Of a stretch of 64,000 nucleotides of DNA, positions 25,320 to 35,300 are shown in pieces (within the stretch, counting starts at the first letter, position 1; every line of letters starts with the position of its first letter). Under the pieces are notes generated by a model that worked only from the letters and a program-made list of their open reading frames with translations, searched no databases and was not told where the DNA came from. Source of the stretch: Pelagibacterales bacterium MED-G42 (lineage in GTDB: Bacteria > Pseudomonadota > Alphaproteobacteria > Pelagibacterales > Pelagibacteraceae); the NCBI GenBank assembly GCA_002457485.1, contig NTJL01000001.1:1-64000 (forward strand). The letters are read 5' to 3'. Both the position numbers and the translations under genes were made by a program.

Positions 25320-25359
25320 AACGCTTCTCATTTCATTTTGGATGAGAGGCGTTTTTTTT
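25320..25359 (+). terminator. Rho-independent terminator, bidirectional
   Basis: A 12-bp stem, AACGCTTCTCAT (25320-25331) with ATGAGAGGCGTT (25342-25353) and one G-T pair, closes a 10-nt loop and runs into eight T (25352-25359). On the other strand a T-run also follows the stem, so it can stop both the basic peptide transcript and the convergent carD, whose stop codon lies at its edge. It is the clearest terminator in the window. Confidence 0.9.
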
Positions 25360-26254
25360 ATTCTTCAAGATTATCTTCAGTATCAGAAATTGGCTCATCA
25401 ACCGGCAAATCTGCTTTCACAACTTTAGGAGATTGAGCTTGATCTTTATTAGCCTCTAAATTCCTTTTAAGGGCTTTGTCTAATTTTTTCTGTGTATCCT
25501 GTATTGATAAATCTAAAACAATCTGGAATTCTAACAAAATTCTATCATAAGCTTTTTCAAATAGTTGTCTTTCACTGTAAGATTGGTCTACCATGAGGTC
25601 ATCACCTTTATTTAAGTCTCTAACAACTTCAGCTAATTCATATATTTTTCCTGATGAGATTTTTGCCTCATATTCTTGAGCTCTTCTGCTCCACATTGAT
25701 CTTTTAATTTTTGGTTTGCTCTTTAGTATTGATATACATTTATTGACTTGATTAATAGTTGCTAGCGCTCTTAGATGAGATTGTTTATTAACAGGAACCA
25801 TTCCATTTGCTTTGTCTTTTTCAAATTTAATGACGTATGTTTCAACATCTATTCCACCAATATTGATTTTTTTGAATTCTGTTATTTGCCCCACACCATG
25901 TTTAGGATAAACTACATAATCTTTAATCTTGTATTCTCTTTTTTCTGTTTCTTGTTTTTTAACTTTTTTAATTTCAGGTTTAATTTCATTACCTTTTGAA
26001 ATCCTTAAATTATCATTTTTAGCCTCAAGTTTTAGATTATTTGTTTTTTTTTCTTTACTAATTTTAGAAACTTTTGTGGATTTTTTCTTTATAATTCTTT
26101 TAGTTTTATTTTTTATACTTTTCTTTGATTTTGATTTTATTTTATTTAAAGAATTTGAAGTTTTAATTTTTGATTTTGACTTTTTTTTACTTTTTATTTT
26201 AGAGTCATTTTTAAAGATTTTCTTTAAAATATTTTTCGTACTTATTTTGCTCAT
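25358..26254 (-). CDS. carD: CarD-like transcription regulator with Lys/Ser-rich N-terminal extension
   Basis: CarD/CdnL proteins bind RNA polymerase beta and stabilise open complexes, notably at rRNA promoters. The CarD domain starts near residue 108 ([17 protein letters not shown]) and continues with [28 protein letters not shown] and [19 protein letters not shown]. In front of it is a 105-residue extension of Lys, Ser and Thr, low in complexity and probably disordered; related CdnL proteins are only about 170 residues against 298 here. The acidic C-terminus ([13 protein letters not shown]) contrasts with it. The start at 26254 overlaps fdxA by 44 bases, and the upstream ATG at 26296 would overlap more. 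No start downstream of fdxA is visible. Confidence 0.85.
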   Translation of the reverse strand: MSKISTKNILKKIFKNDSKIKSKKKSKSKIKTSNSLNKIKSKSKKSIKNKTKRIIKKKSTKVSKISKEKKTNNLKLEAKNDNLRISKGNEIKPEIKKVKKQETEKREYKIKDYVVYPKHGVGQITEFKKINIGGIDVETYVIKFEKDKANGMVPVNKQSHLRALATINQVNKCISILKSKPKIKRSMWSRRAQEYEAKISSGKIYELAEVVRDLNKGDDLMVDQSYSERQLFEKAYDRILLEFQIVLDLSIQDTQKKLDKALKRNLEANKDQAQSPKVVKADLPVDEPISDTEDNLEE

Positions 26255-26537
26255 CTGTATATTTTTCGTGATCCGCAAATGGATCTTTTTTTTCATTTAT
26301 ATTTGGCCAGATTTCTGAATATTTAGTATTCATCTCTAACCATTTTTCGCTTCCAGGCTCTGTGTCAGCTTTGATAGCATCAACTGGACATTCTGGCTCA
26401 CAAACGCCACAATCTATACACTCATCAGGTTTAATTACAAGCATATTTTTACCTTCATAAAAACAATCGACAGGGCAAACCTCAACACAGGTAGTATGTT
26501 TACACTTTATACATTTATCATTAACAATATATGTCAT
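26211..26537 (-). CDS. fdxA: 7Fe ferredoxin FdxA
   Basis: A 108-residue ferredoxin with cysteines at 9, 12, 17, 21, 25, 40, 43, 46 and 50, the pattern of Azotobacter-type ferredoxin I, which binds one [3Fe-4S] and one [4Fe-4S] cluster. The segment [19 protein letters not shown] is typical of the alphaproteobacterial FdxA C-terminal extension, so the overlap with carD is in genuine coding sequence. Low-potential electron carrier; partner unknown. It follows a TerB-like gene by one base, within a helicase-TerB-fdxA-carD run. Confidence 0.94.
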   Translation of the reverse strand: MTYIVNDKCIKCKHTTCVEVCPVDCFYEGKNMLVIKPDECIDCGVCEPECPVDAIKADTEPGSEKWLEMNTKYSEIWPNINEKKDPFADHEKYTDEQNKYEKYFKENL

Positions 26538-26538
26538 C

Positions 26539-26949
26539 TTAAATCTTATCTTTTATTCTATTTTTAATGTCTCCCATAGTCTTACCATCAATATATAAAA
26601 GACCACCTAGTCTCCTCATTAAATTTGTTTCATAAACGTCAGCATTTTTATTTGAATAAATAATAGACCACAAAGACTCTACAATTTTGATTTTATCTTT
26701 TTCAGATAAACTTTTCACTTCTCTTGTAAATTCTAAAATTTGATTTGAATCTTCTTCAATAATCATAGCCTGTTTAAGCGTGGGTAATAAATCATTTTTA
26801 GGACAACCTAATTCTAAAAGAGTTTCTTGTATTATTCCCTCTTCCTTAATGGTGAATTCTTCATCTATTTTAGCTGCATGGACAAGAAGTGCACATATTT
26901 TTATAAAGAAATTACTTTCCAATTTATTTTTATTATTTTTAAAAAACAT
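26539..26949 (-). CDS. TerB-like domain protein
   Basis: A 136-residue all-helical protein resembling the TerB/DjlA N-terminal domain: [22 protein letters not shown] in the first half and [17 protein letters not shown] in the second, where acidic residues could bind a metal. The family is linked to tellurite resistance and envelope stress, but no ter operon is present, so tellurite should not be inferred. It sits between the SUV3-like helicase and fdxA. Confidence 0.7.
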   Translation of the reverse strand: MFFKNNKNKLESNFFIKICALLVHAAKIDEEFTIKEEGIIQETLLELGCPKNDLLPTLKQAMIIEEDSNQILEFTREVKSLSEKDKIKIVESLWSIIYSNKNADVYETNLMRRLGGLLYIDGKTMGDIKNRIKDKI

Positions 26950-26954
26950 TATAA

Positions 26955-29429
26955 TTAATTGAGGTTTAAATCCTTTAATATATTAAATGGATTAGAGTTA
27001 GAAATTTTCTTAGTTATAATTTTGTTAAATCGTTTATTTGGAATATATTTAAAAAATGTTTCTTTTTCTTTATCAATTATTTTATAACCCATTTTCTGTA
27101 AAAGTTTTTTAAAATTATCTTTACTACATCCTAAAAGATTTAACATTTCAGGTATCATTTTTATCTCTTTATTATCTTTTGAATTAATTATTTGCATGAA
27201 CAATCTTTCAAGTATATCTATTCTAACAAATAATGTATCAAATTTCTCAAATCCACATAGCAACATAAAATTTTTATTTTTATTGTCTTTATCATCTAAA
27301 AAATTCAATCCAAAGGTGGGTGGTTTTAACTTATAATACTTTTGATGAAAATTTTTCCATAATAATGTTCTCAGCGATACAGCCTCTGGCTTAATCAATT
27401 GATGTAAAAAGACATGGTATCTTCCAAATTTAACACCCAATTCTCTTAATATTTTTCTTTCATTTTGGCCAAGTGATTTTAAATATTCAGATACTTGCTC
27501 TCTTTTTAATACCCCATTATTCTCATATAACTGATAGGCCAAAGCTTTAATTGAGGAATTTTTTTCCTTAAGATTTTTAAGATCAATAAGACTCTTGAGA
27601 ACTATATTAATTTTATTTTCTATCCATTTGTTAATAAATATATTTAATTTTTGCTTTTGATTTTGATCAATAGCATCATCGATAATTAGCTCAATATTAG
27701 GACTTAGATAATCATTCCCATTGGATAGTCTTGCTATTGGATAGTTGTTCCAATATATTTTAAAATCATCATTTAACTCTATTAAATTAGTCTCAATAAT
27801 TGTTTCAATTCTTTTTTCAAGCTCAGGGCCAATGGTTTGTCTTGCAGCTTTTTTTAAGGATTTAATATCAGTTTCTAATGCTCCTTTTTTTAAATCCAAC
27901 TCTAATTTAAGACCATTAATTCTACCAATAAACTGGTTATCAATAATTACACTATTATCCTCTAATATTTCTGTTTTAAATTCCATGTCTTGTTTTAAAC
28001 CTCTTGCAAGAATACTCGCTCTTTTGTCAATAAATGTTTTTGTAAGCTCCTCATGAAGTCTATCTGAAAGTCTATCTTCTAAGTGTTTAGTTTTTTCAAT
28101 CCAATAATTTTGATTTTCTGTCCAATTATTTTTATTAGAAACATAAGACCAAGTTCTTACATTTGCAATTCTATTTGATAAAGAATCTACATTTCCCTCT
28201 AATTTATCTAATTTTATTAACTGTAATCTCATGTATTCGTCACTAATTTGACCTTTTTCACCAACTAAAAAGTTAAAAACATTACTTATGACTTCATAGT
28301 GATTACCATAAGTCTTTTTAACAAAATCTGGGATTTGACAACATTCCCAAAGAATATTGAGTTTTTTTTCATCAAATTTAAAATTTATTAAACTTTTCTC
28401 TTTTAAAAAATATTTTAAAGCTCTTTCATCCTCACATTCATGGATTTTTCTTAGCCATTCCACTTGGGGTCTTTCTTCTAAAGATTTAATTAAACTTTGT
28501 GAATTATTAAAATTAAGATTTGAATTTCTCCAAAATAAAGTTCTGATCTCCCCAAACTTATGACTTTCTATAAGTTCAACATCCTCTGCAGTTATCTCTT
28601 TACAATCACCAGTAATACCAAAATTACCATCATTTAAATATCTACCTGCTCTTCCAGCAATTTGACCTATTTCGGAAATATTTAATTTCCTTAATTTTTT
28701 TCCATCAAATTTTTTAAGATTAGAAAAATATACATGATCTAAATCCATATTAATTCCCATGCCTATAGCATCAGTTGCAACTAAAAAATCAACATCACCA
28801 GATTGATAAAGCTCTACTTGAGCATTCCGTGTTTTAGGACTTAAGGATCCCATTACTATAGCGGCACCCCCTTTTTGTCTTCTAATCAATTCAGCAATAG
28901 CATAAACCTCCTCAGCAGAAAATGCTATTATTGCTGTTTTTCTATTAATCCTAGAAATTTTTTTGTGTCCTCCATAAGTAAGTTTAGATAGACGTTCTCT
29001 GTTTATGAACTCTATATCTCCATTTAATCTAGAAATAATTTTTTTTATGGTGTTTGAGCCCATAAACATGGTAAGCTTTTCACCTCTTATATTCAGGAGT
29101 CTGTCAGTAAAAATATGTCCTCGTTCGTGGTCAGCACACATTTGTATTTCATCAACTCCTACAAACTCTAAGTGTTTATCGATTGGCATAGACTCAACTG
29201 TACATAAGAAATATTTGGCATCATTAGGAATAATTTTTTCTTCTCCTGTAATTAGAGCTACTTTGTGTATACTTATTTTTTTTATTACTTTGTCATACAC
29301 TTCTCTTGCCAATAATCTTAAAGGAAAACCAATCATGCCAGACTCAAAAGACAGCATAGTATCTATTGCAAGATGAGTTTTGCCCGTATTAGTAGGACCT
29401 AAAACAGCTGTAATTTTATTTTTAGTCAT
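26955..29429 (-). CDS. SUV3-like DExH RNA helicase
   Basis: An 824-residue superfamily 2 helicase. Motif I is GPTNTGKT (11-18), motif II DEIQ (93-96), motif III MGSNT, and the second RecA domain has TDAIGMGINMDLD and QIAGRAGRY. The opening IGFPLRLLAREVYDK is characteristic of mitochondrial SUV3 and its alphaproteobacterial relatives, which unwind RNA for degradation by PNPase-type nucleases. The C-terminal 400 residues are helical and less conserved. It heads the run helicase-TerB-fdxA-carD, a known alphaproteobacterial neighbourhood. Confidence 0.88.
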   Translation of the reverse strand: MTKNKITAVLGPTNTGKTHLAIDTMLSFESGMIGFPLRLLAREVYDKVIKKISIHKVALITGEEKIIPNDAKYFLCTVESMPIDKHLEFVGVDEIQMCADHERGHIFTDRLLNIRGEKLTMFMGSNTIKKIISRLNGDIEFINRERLSKLTYGGHKKISRINRKTAIIAFSAEEVYAIAELIRRQKGGAAIVMGSLSPKTRNAQVELYQSGDVDFLVATDAIGMGINMDLDHVYFSNLKKFDGKKLRKLNISEIGQIAGRAGRYLNDGNFGITGDCKEITAEDVELIESHKFGEIRTLFWRNSNLNFNNSQSLIKSLEERPQVEWLRKIHECEDERALKYFLKEKSLINFKFDEKKLNILWECCQIPDFVKKTYGNHYEVISNVFNFLVGEKGQISDEYMRLQLIKLDKLEGNVDSLSNRIANVRTWSYVSNKNNWTENQNYWIEKTKHLEDRLSDRLHEELTKTFIDKRASILARGLKQDMEFKTEILEDNSVIIDNQFIGRINGLKLELDLKKGALETDIKSLKKAARQTIGPELEKRIETIIETNLIELNDDFKIYWNNYPIARLSNGNDYLSPNIELIIDDAIDQNQKQKLNIFINKWIENKINIVLKSLIDLKNLKEKNSSIKALAYQLYENNGVLKREQVSEYLKSLGQNERKILRELGVKFGRYHVFLHQLIKPEAVSLRTLLWKNFHQKYYKLKPPTFGLNFLDDKDNKNKNFMLLCGFEKFDTLFVRIDILERLFMQIINSKDNKEIKMIPEMLNLLGCSKDNFKKLLQKMGYKIIDKEKETFFKYIPNKRFNKIITKKISNSNPFNILKDLNLN

Positions 29430-29596
29430 TATCTATCTTTGGTATATACCTTTTTTTACCTACCAGATATTGTTGCTGTTAAAGAACAAAAATAGACTAA
29501 AACATGACCGAATCGTAAGAAAAAAAGTTCTCATTTTAGTTAATGTATAGTTAGATTAGCATAAATTAGTTTAATTCTATAATAATAATTTAAAAA

Positions 29597-31555
29597 ATGA
29601 CCAAAAAACTTTGGGAAGCATCTTTATTTCAAAAAAAAAATTCTATTTTGTTCTCATTTGAAAACTATATTTCAAAGAGATGTAAAATAAATTTTAATAG
29701 AAATTATGAGAGATTATTAGATTGGACTATAAAAAATTCTCCTAAATTTTGGAGTTTGTTTTGGGATTTTTCAAATATTAAAGGAATTAAAGGCAAGAAA
29801 GATATAAAAAAATCAAAAGTATTTTATAAAAATTTATTTTTACCAAATAGTAAGCTTAATTTTGGAGAAAATTTATTATCTAAAAATAATAGTGAGAAAG
29901 CCATAACTTTCATTAGTGAAAATGGTTTTAGAGAGATAAGAACTTGGTCTCAATTAAATCAGGATACAAATAAAATAGTACAATTTTTAAAGAGAATTAA
30001 AATTAAGCAAAATGATAGAGTTGTTGCTTATACACCCAATATTATAGAGGCAGTTGAGGCATTTATTGCAACAAGTACTATTGGTGCTGTATGGTCGTCT
30101 TGTTCACCTGACTTTGGAGTTCAAGGAGTTATAGAAAGATTTGCACAAATAAAACCTAAAGTGCTTTTTATTACTGATCAGTATTTCTATAATGGAAGAA
30201 GAATTAATATTATAGACAGACTTCCAAAAATTCTTAAAGGAATTCCGTCTATTAAGAATGTAGTTATAATAAAATATCCTAGTGAAAAATTTATTAAATG
30301 CAAAACTTTAAAAAAAGTTAGAACATTTAAATGGACTGACTTATTAAAGAGTAAACTTCAAATATTTAATTTTACAAAATATGATTTTGAACATGAAATT
30401 GCTATTCTTTATTCAAGTGGAACTACTGGAAAGCCAAAATGTATTTGTCATAAATCTGGTGGTGTTTTAATTCAACATAAAAAAGAGCATCAATTACATT
30501 GTGATATTAAAGAAGGTGACAATGTTTTTTACTTTACTACATGTGGTTGGATGATGTGGAATTGGTTAGTTAGCGTTTTGTCTTCAAAAGCATCAATTGT
30601 TCTTTTCGATGGATCGCCAATGTTCAAAAAAGACGATTTATTGCTTAAAATTGCTGAGAATGAAAAGATTACATTATTTGGAATTAGTGCCAAATATATA
30701 GATTCTTTGAGAAAATTAAAACCAAATTTTAAATATAAATATAAACTTAAATATTTGAAAACAATTTGTTCTACAGGCTCTCCATTATCAAATGATGGAT
30801 TCAAGTACGTTTATCAGAATATTAAAAATAATGTTCACTTAGCATCTATTTCTGGTGGTACAGATATCGTTTCATGTTTTGTTTTAGGCAATTTATATCA
30901 ATCAGTAAATATTGGTGAAATTCAGAACAAAGGATTAGGACTTGATGTTGATATTTTTAGTGAATTAGGAAAACCGTTAAAAAATAAAAAAGGCGAACTA
31001 GTTTGTAAAAATCCTTTTCCATCTATGCCTTCAAAATTTTGGAATGATAAACAAGATAAGAAATTTAAAGACGCATATTTTAATTATTTTCCTAATATTT
31101 GGCGTCATGGTGATTTTGCTGAAATAAAAAATACAAGAGGATTAATTATACATGGAAGGTCAGACACAACTTTAAATCCTGGAGGTGTTAGGATAGGAAC
31201 AGCTGAAATTTATTCAGAGGTTGAAAAGTTTCAAGAAATAAAAGAGTCCATTGTCGTTGGACAATCTTGGAACAATGACGTCAGAGTTATTTTATTTGTA
31301 GTAATGCACTCTAAACATAACTTAACAGAAGATTTAGTAAAAAGGATAAAAGTAGATATCAAAACAAAAGTATCTCCAAGACATGTTCCAAGTAAAATAA
31401 TTGAGGTTAAGGATATTCCAAGAACAAAAAGTGGTAAAATAGTTGAACTTGCAGTAAGAAATATTATAGAGGGAAACGGTATAAAAAATAAAGAAGCATT
31501 AGCTAATCCAGAAGCTTTAAAACAATTTAAAAATTTAAAAGACTTAAAAATATAA
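29597..31555 (+). CDS. Acetoacetyl-CoA synthetase
   Basis: A 652-residue ANL ligase that activates acetoacetate (or a similar keto acid) with ATP and CoA. Its N-terminus, KLWEASLFQKKNSILFSFENYI, and the segment GAVWSSCSPDFGVQGVIERFAQIKPKVLF are typical of acetoacetate-CoA ligase rather than acetyl-CoA synthetase. Core motifs are ILYSSGTTGKPKCICHKSGG, TTCGWMMWNWLV, SGGTDIVSCF, HGDFAEI and GRSDTTLNPGGVRIGTAEIY, with the catalytic lysine in PRTKSGKIVELAV. It would allow use of acetoacetate from ketone or polyhydroxybutyrate-like pools. It stands alone on the plus strand. Confidence 0.9.
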   Translation: MTKKLWEASLFQKKNSILFSFENYISKRCKINFNRNYERLLDWTIKNSPKFWSLFWDFSNIKGIKGKKDIKKSKVFYKNLFLPNSKLNFGENLLSKNNSEKAITFISENGFREIRTWSQLNQDTNKIVQFLKRIKIKQNDRVVAYTPNIIEAVEAFIATSTIGAVWSSCSPDFGVQGVIERFAQIKPKVLFITDQYFYNGRRINIIDRLPKILKGIPSIKNVVIIKYPSEKFIKCKTLKKVRTFKWTDLLKSKLQIFNFTKYDFEHEIAILYSSGTTGKPKCICHKSGGVLIQHKKEHQLHCDIKEGDNVFYFTTCGWMMWNWLVSVLSSKASIVLFDGSPMFKKDDLLLKIAENEKITLFGISAKYIDSLRKLKPNFKYKYKLKYLKTICSTGSPLSNDGFKYVYQNIKNNVHLASISGGTDIVSCFVLGNLYQSVNIGEIQNKGLGLDVDIFSELGKPLKNKKGELVCKNPFPSMPSKFWNDKQDKKFKDAYFNYFPNIWRHGDFAEIKNTRGLIIHGRSDTTLNPGGVRIGTAEIYSEVEKFQEIKESIVVGQSWNNDVRVILFVVMHSKHNLTEDLVKRIKVDIKTKVSPRHVPSKIIEVKDIPRTKSGKIVELAVRNIIEGNGIKNKEALANPEALKQFKNLKDLKI

Positions 31556-31608
31556 GTTTTAAAAGATTAAGTTAAAATCCTTAAAGCAATTAATTATTAA
31601 TAAAATAA

Positions 31609-32034
31609 TTAACCACCAGGACCCAATTTAGATGGTTTTACTTTTAAAATTTTCCATACTCCAGATGCAGATGTAATTATCTTATTGTTACACTTCAGTT
31701 CACAAAATAAAAATATTAATGTATTTGTTTTTTTTAAAATTTTTGTAACTCCTATTATTTCATCTCCTATTTCAGAGGATCCAATAAATTTAAGATCTAA
31801 TGAAATGGTAACACATGGTGCCCCTCCAGCAGTTCTATGAGCTGCTGTTCCTGATCCAGCATCAACTAAAGCAGACAAATATCCTCCATGAGTAATACCC
31901 GCAGCATTTAAATGATTTTCTTTAATTATTGATTTAAATTCATATTCTATATCAGAGATTGTTCTAAATAGTACCCCTCCATTATGTTTCATGAATCCAT
32001 TTTTAATACTTATTTGTTCAAATTCGTTAGACAT
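31609..32034 (-). CDS. PaaI-type hot-dog thioesterase
   Basis: A 141-residue acyl-CoA thioesterase-like protein. The PaaI motif is seen in NAAGITHGGYLSALVDAGSGTAAH, where the HGG and the acidic residue of VDAG form the active site. The C-terminal strands (CVTISLDLKFIGSSEIGDEI) complete the hot-dog fold. Substrate unknown. It follows the 32-residue membrane ORF by 6 bases and converges on the acetoacetyl-CoA synthetase gene. Confidence 0.82.
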   Translation of the reverse strand: MSNEFEQISIKNGFMKHNGGVLFRTISDIEYEFKSIIKENHLNAAGITHGGYLSALVDAGSGTAAHRTAGGAPCVTISLDLKFIGSSEIGDEIIGVTKILKKTNTLIFLFCELKCNNKIITSASGVWKILKVKPSKLGPGG

Positions 32035-32040
32035 ATTTTT

Positions 32041-32139
32041 TTATAATACAAAAGTAAGAAATAATAAAATTATAAAAACAATAATAAAAAAATATATTAC
32101 TGATTTTTGTAGCGAAGCTTTTAGTAACCAATCTAACAT
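32041..32139 (-). CDS. Putative 32-aa single-pass membrane peptide
   Basis: A short ORF with a good AGAGGG ribosome site 5 bases before its ATG, lying just downstream of tRNA-Arg and 6 bases before the thioesterase gene. The product opens MLDWLLKASLQKS and then has about 19 hydrophobic residues forming one membrane helix to its end. The site, spacing and sensible architecture support a real gene, but the composition could also arise by chance in AT-rich DNA. Function unknown. Confidence 0.45.
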   Translation of the reverse strand: MLDWLLKASLQKSVIYFFIIVFIILLFLTFVL

Positions 32140-32152
32140 TTTATCCCTCTTT

Positions 32153-32229
32153 TGGTGGACCGCCCAGAACTCGAATCTGGAGTCTCCCGGTTCGTAGCCG
32201 AGCGCCTTATCCAATTTGGCCAGCGGTCC
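32153..32229 (-). tRNA. tRNA-Arg (anticodon ACG)
   Basis: On the minus strand, acceptor GGACCGC pairs with GCGGTCC. The anticodon arm CTCGG-CTACGAA-CCGGG gives anticodon ACG, read as ICG after deamination. The T-arm CCAGA-TTCGAGT-TCTGG is perfect and CCA is encoded (32155-32153). Its 3' end is only 13 bases from the ATG of the small membrane ORF. Confidence 0.95.
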
Positions 32230-32325
32230 ATGATTAAACAATTTTTTTACTATATCAAAGATATCATATTTATTGATTAAGTTTATAATTTCTCTTTATT
32301 TTAAAATTGAGTGCATAAAAATGCC

Positions 32326-32354
32326 TTGTTAGTGTGCTAAAATATCACTAAATT
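32326..32354 (+). promoter_or_regulatory. Possible promoter of the aceE-aceF operon
   Basis: TTGTTA (32326-32331) and TAAATT (32349-32354) are 17 bases apart, about 40 bases before the aceE ATG. Two similar stretches, AGTGCATAAAAATG and AGTGTGCTAAAATATC, lie in and just before it and could be regulator sites. The call is weak because such hexamers are frequent in this AT-rich sequence. Confidence 0.3.
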
Positions 32355-32391
32355 TAAAAAGTTAAAGATGTATACAAACATTTAATAAACA

Positions 32392-35300
32392 ATGAATGAA
32401 AAATTACTTGTTCCTGATATTGGTGAATTTGAACACGTCGAAGTAATAGAAGTACTTGTAAAACCTGGTGATCAATTAAATATCAACGATCCAGTTATAA
32501 CTATTGAGAGCGATAAATCTAGTATTGAAATTCCAACAACAATTTCAGGAAAGATAGACACAGTAGAAGTTAAAATAGGCGATAAAGTATCAAAAGGTGA
32601 TTTAATATTAAGAATTTTATCATCTGATAAACCTTTAAAACAAATGATTCCAAAAGATACAGAAAGTATAATTAAACAAGCAGAAAACGTAATTTCAGAT
32701 AGAAATAATGATTTATCTTTAGAAAAAAAATCTTTTGACAATAAGCAAACTAAAATTCAAGTTATTAATAATAATGACATCGATCCTTCAGAAACTAAGG
32801 ATTGGATAGACTCCCTATCAGCAGTTATAGAAAAAGATGGAAATGATAGGGCTCATTTTTTAATAAAAGAACTTATTAATAAAGCTTATAGAGAAGGTGC
32901 AAATATACCTTATACACAGAATACTCCTTATATAAATACAATTCCTCCAGAGGCTGAAGTAAAATCTAATGGAGATCAAAATATTGAAAGAAGAATTCGG
33001 TCATTAATAAGATGGAATGCAGCCGCTATGGTGGTTAGAGCAAATAAAAAATTTCCAGAGCTAGGTGGACATATAGGAACTTTTGCTTCAGCTGCAACAT
33101 TGTATGATGTAGGCATGAATCATTTTTGGAGAGCAAAAAATAATAAATTTGGTGGAGATTTAATTTATTTTCAAGGTCATAGTGCTCCAGGCATGTATGC
33201 AAGAGCATATTTAGAGGGAAGATTAAATGAAAAACAATTAGATAGTTTTAGACAAGAGGTAAAACCTGGAGGTCTATCTTCATACCCTCATCCATGGTTA
33301 ATGCCTAAATTTTGGCAATTTCCAACTGTGTCTATGGGATTAGGACCTATGATGGGAATATACCAAGCAAGATATATGAAATATCTAATTAATAGAGGTC
33401 TTATCAAAGACGAAGGAAGAAAAGTTTGGGTTTTTTTAGGAGACGGCGAAATGGATGAACCAGAGTCTATGGGAGCAATAGGTTTAGCAGCAAGAGAAAA
33501 ATTAGATAATTTAATATTTGTAATTAATTGCAATTTACAAAGATTAGATGGTCCTGTTAGAGGAAATGGAAAAATAATTCAAGAATTAGAGGGAAGTTTT
33601 AGAGGATCTGGTTGGAATGTTATAAAAGTAATTTGGGGCTCATATTGGGATTCATTAATTGCTAATGATAAAACTGGAAATTTAGTTAAAATTATGAATG
33701 AGACTGTTGATGGTGAATATCAAGCAATGAAAGCTAGAGACGGTGCTTATGTTAGAGAAAAATTTTTTGGAAAACACCCAGATACAATTGAATTGGTTTC
33801 AAGTTTATCGGACAAAGATATTTGGCGATTAAACAGAGGTGGACATGATCCTCATAAAGTTTTTGCAGCTTACGAAAAAGCCTCAAAAAACCAAGGTAGC
33901 CCAACGGTTATAATTGCTAAAACTATAAAGGGATACGGAATGGGAAAATCAGGGGAAAGTGTAAATACAACTCACCAAACTAAAAAATTAGATGTTGATG
34001 ACCTTATGTATTATAGAGATCGATTTGATGTTCCATTAACCGACGAGCAGGTTAAAAATATTGAATATTTTAAACCTGATGAAAAATCTCTAGAGATTAA
34101 ATATATAAAAGAAAGAAGAATGAAATTAGGTGGTTTTTTACCAGAAAGATCATCTTTTGCAAAACCAATTAAAGCTCCATCGAAAGATATTTTTGATTTT
34201 TTAAAACTTTCTTCAGGAGAAAAAGAGATGTCTACAACCATGGCGCTTGTAAGAATGCTTACCAATTTATTAAGAGATAAAAATATTTCCTCCAGATTAG
34301 TACCCATCATTCCTGACGAGGCAAGAACATTTGGCATGGAAGGTTTTTTTCAAAAGGTAGGAATTTATGCACATGAAGGACAAAAATATGAACCTGAAGA
34401 TGCTGCTCAATTAAGTTCATACCGAGAAGAAAAAAGTGGACAAGTTTTAGAAGAAGGAATTACTGAAGCAGGTGCAATGTCATCTTGGATAGCAGCTGCA
34501 ACTGCTTATACAAATCATGATATTGAAATGATTCCAATTTATATCTTTTATTCTATGTTTGGTTTTCAAAGAATTGGAGATCTGGCATGGGCAGCTGGAG
34601 ACAGTCAGGCTAGAGGTTTTTTGATAGGTGCTACAGCTGGCAAAACGACGCTTGCTGGGGAAGGGTTACAACATCAGGATGGACATAGTCATTTAATTGC
34701 ATCTACAATTCCGAATTGTGTTAGCTATGATCCTACATTTCATTATGAACTAGCAGTAATTTTTAGAGAAGGCTTAAGAAGAATGCACGAGAAAAATGAA
34801 AATATTTTTTATTATATTACAACAATGAATGAAAATTACTCACATCCAGAAATACCAAAAGATAAAAGTTGTGAAGAAGGAATTTTAAAGGGAATGTATA
34901 AAATAAAAGAATTTGATAAATATAAAAAAACTAAAATTCAGTTATTAGGCTCTGGTACAATTCTTAGAGAGATGATTTCAGCAGCTGAAATTCTACAAAA
35001 AGATTATCAAATCGACAGCGAGGTCTGGAGCGTAACAAGTTTCAATGAACTTAGAAAGAATGGAATGGAAGTTGAAAGGTATAATCTTTTAAATCCAGAA
35101 AAAGAACCAAAAATATCTCACTTAGAAAAATGTTTAGGAAAATCAGAGGGTCCAATTATGGCTGCTTCTGATTATATGAGATTAAATTCTGATCAGATTA
35201 GACCGTATATGAATAAAAGCTTCTACTCTTTAGGTGCAGATGGTTTTGGTAGAAGCGATACAAGAAAAAATCTTAGAAAATTTTTTGAGGTAGACAAAGA

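Noticed and set aside
26539-26949. Tellurite resistance function for the TerB-like gene
   Set aside because: No other ter genes are near; the domain is widespread and not evidence for tellurite resistance.
31590-31612. AT-only hairpin (TTAATTAT with ATAATTAA) between the acetoacetyl-CoA synthetase and thioesterase genes
   Set aside because: Built only of A and T and partly made of a stop codon; such repeats are expected by chance here and the stem would be weak.
32140-32241. Extension of the small membrane ORF through tRNA-Arg
   Set aside because: The reading frame over the tRNA is a by-product of tRNA sequence; only the 32-codon part has its own ribosome site.
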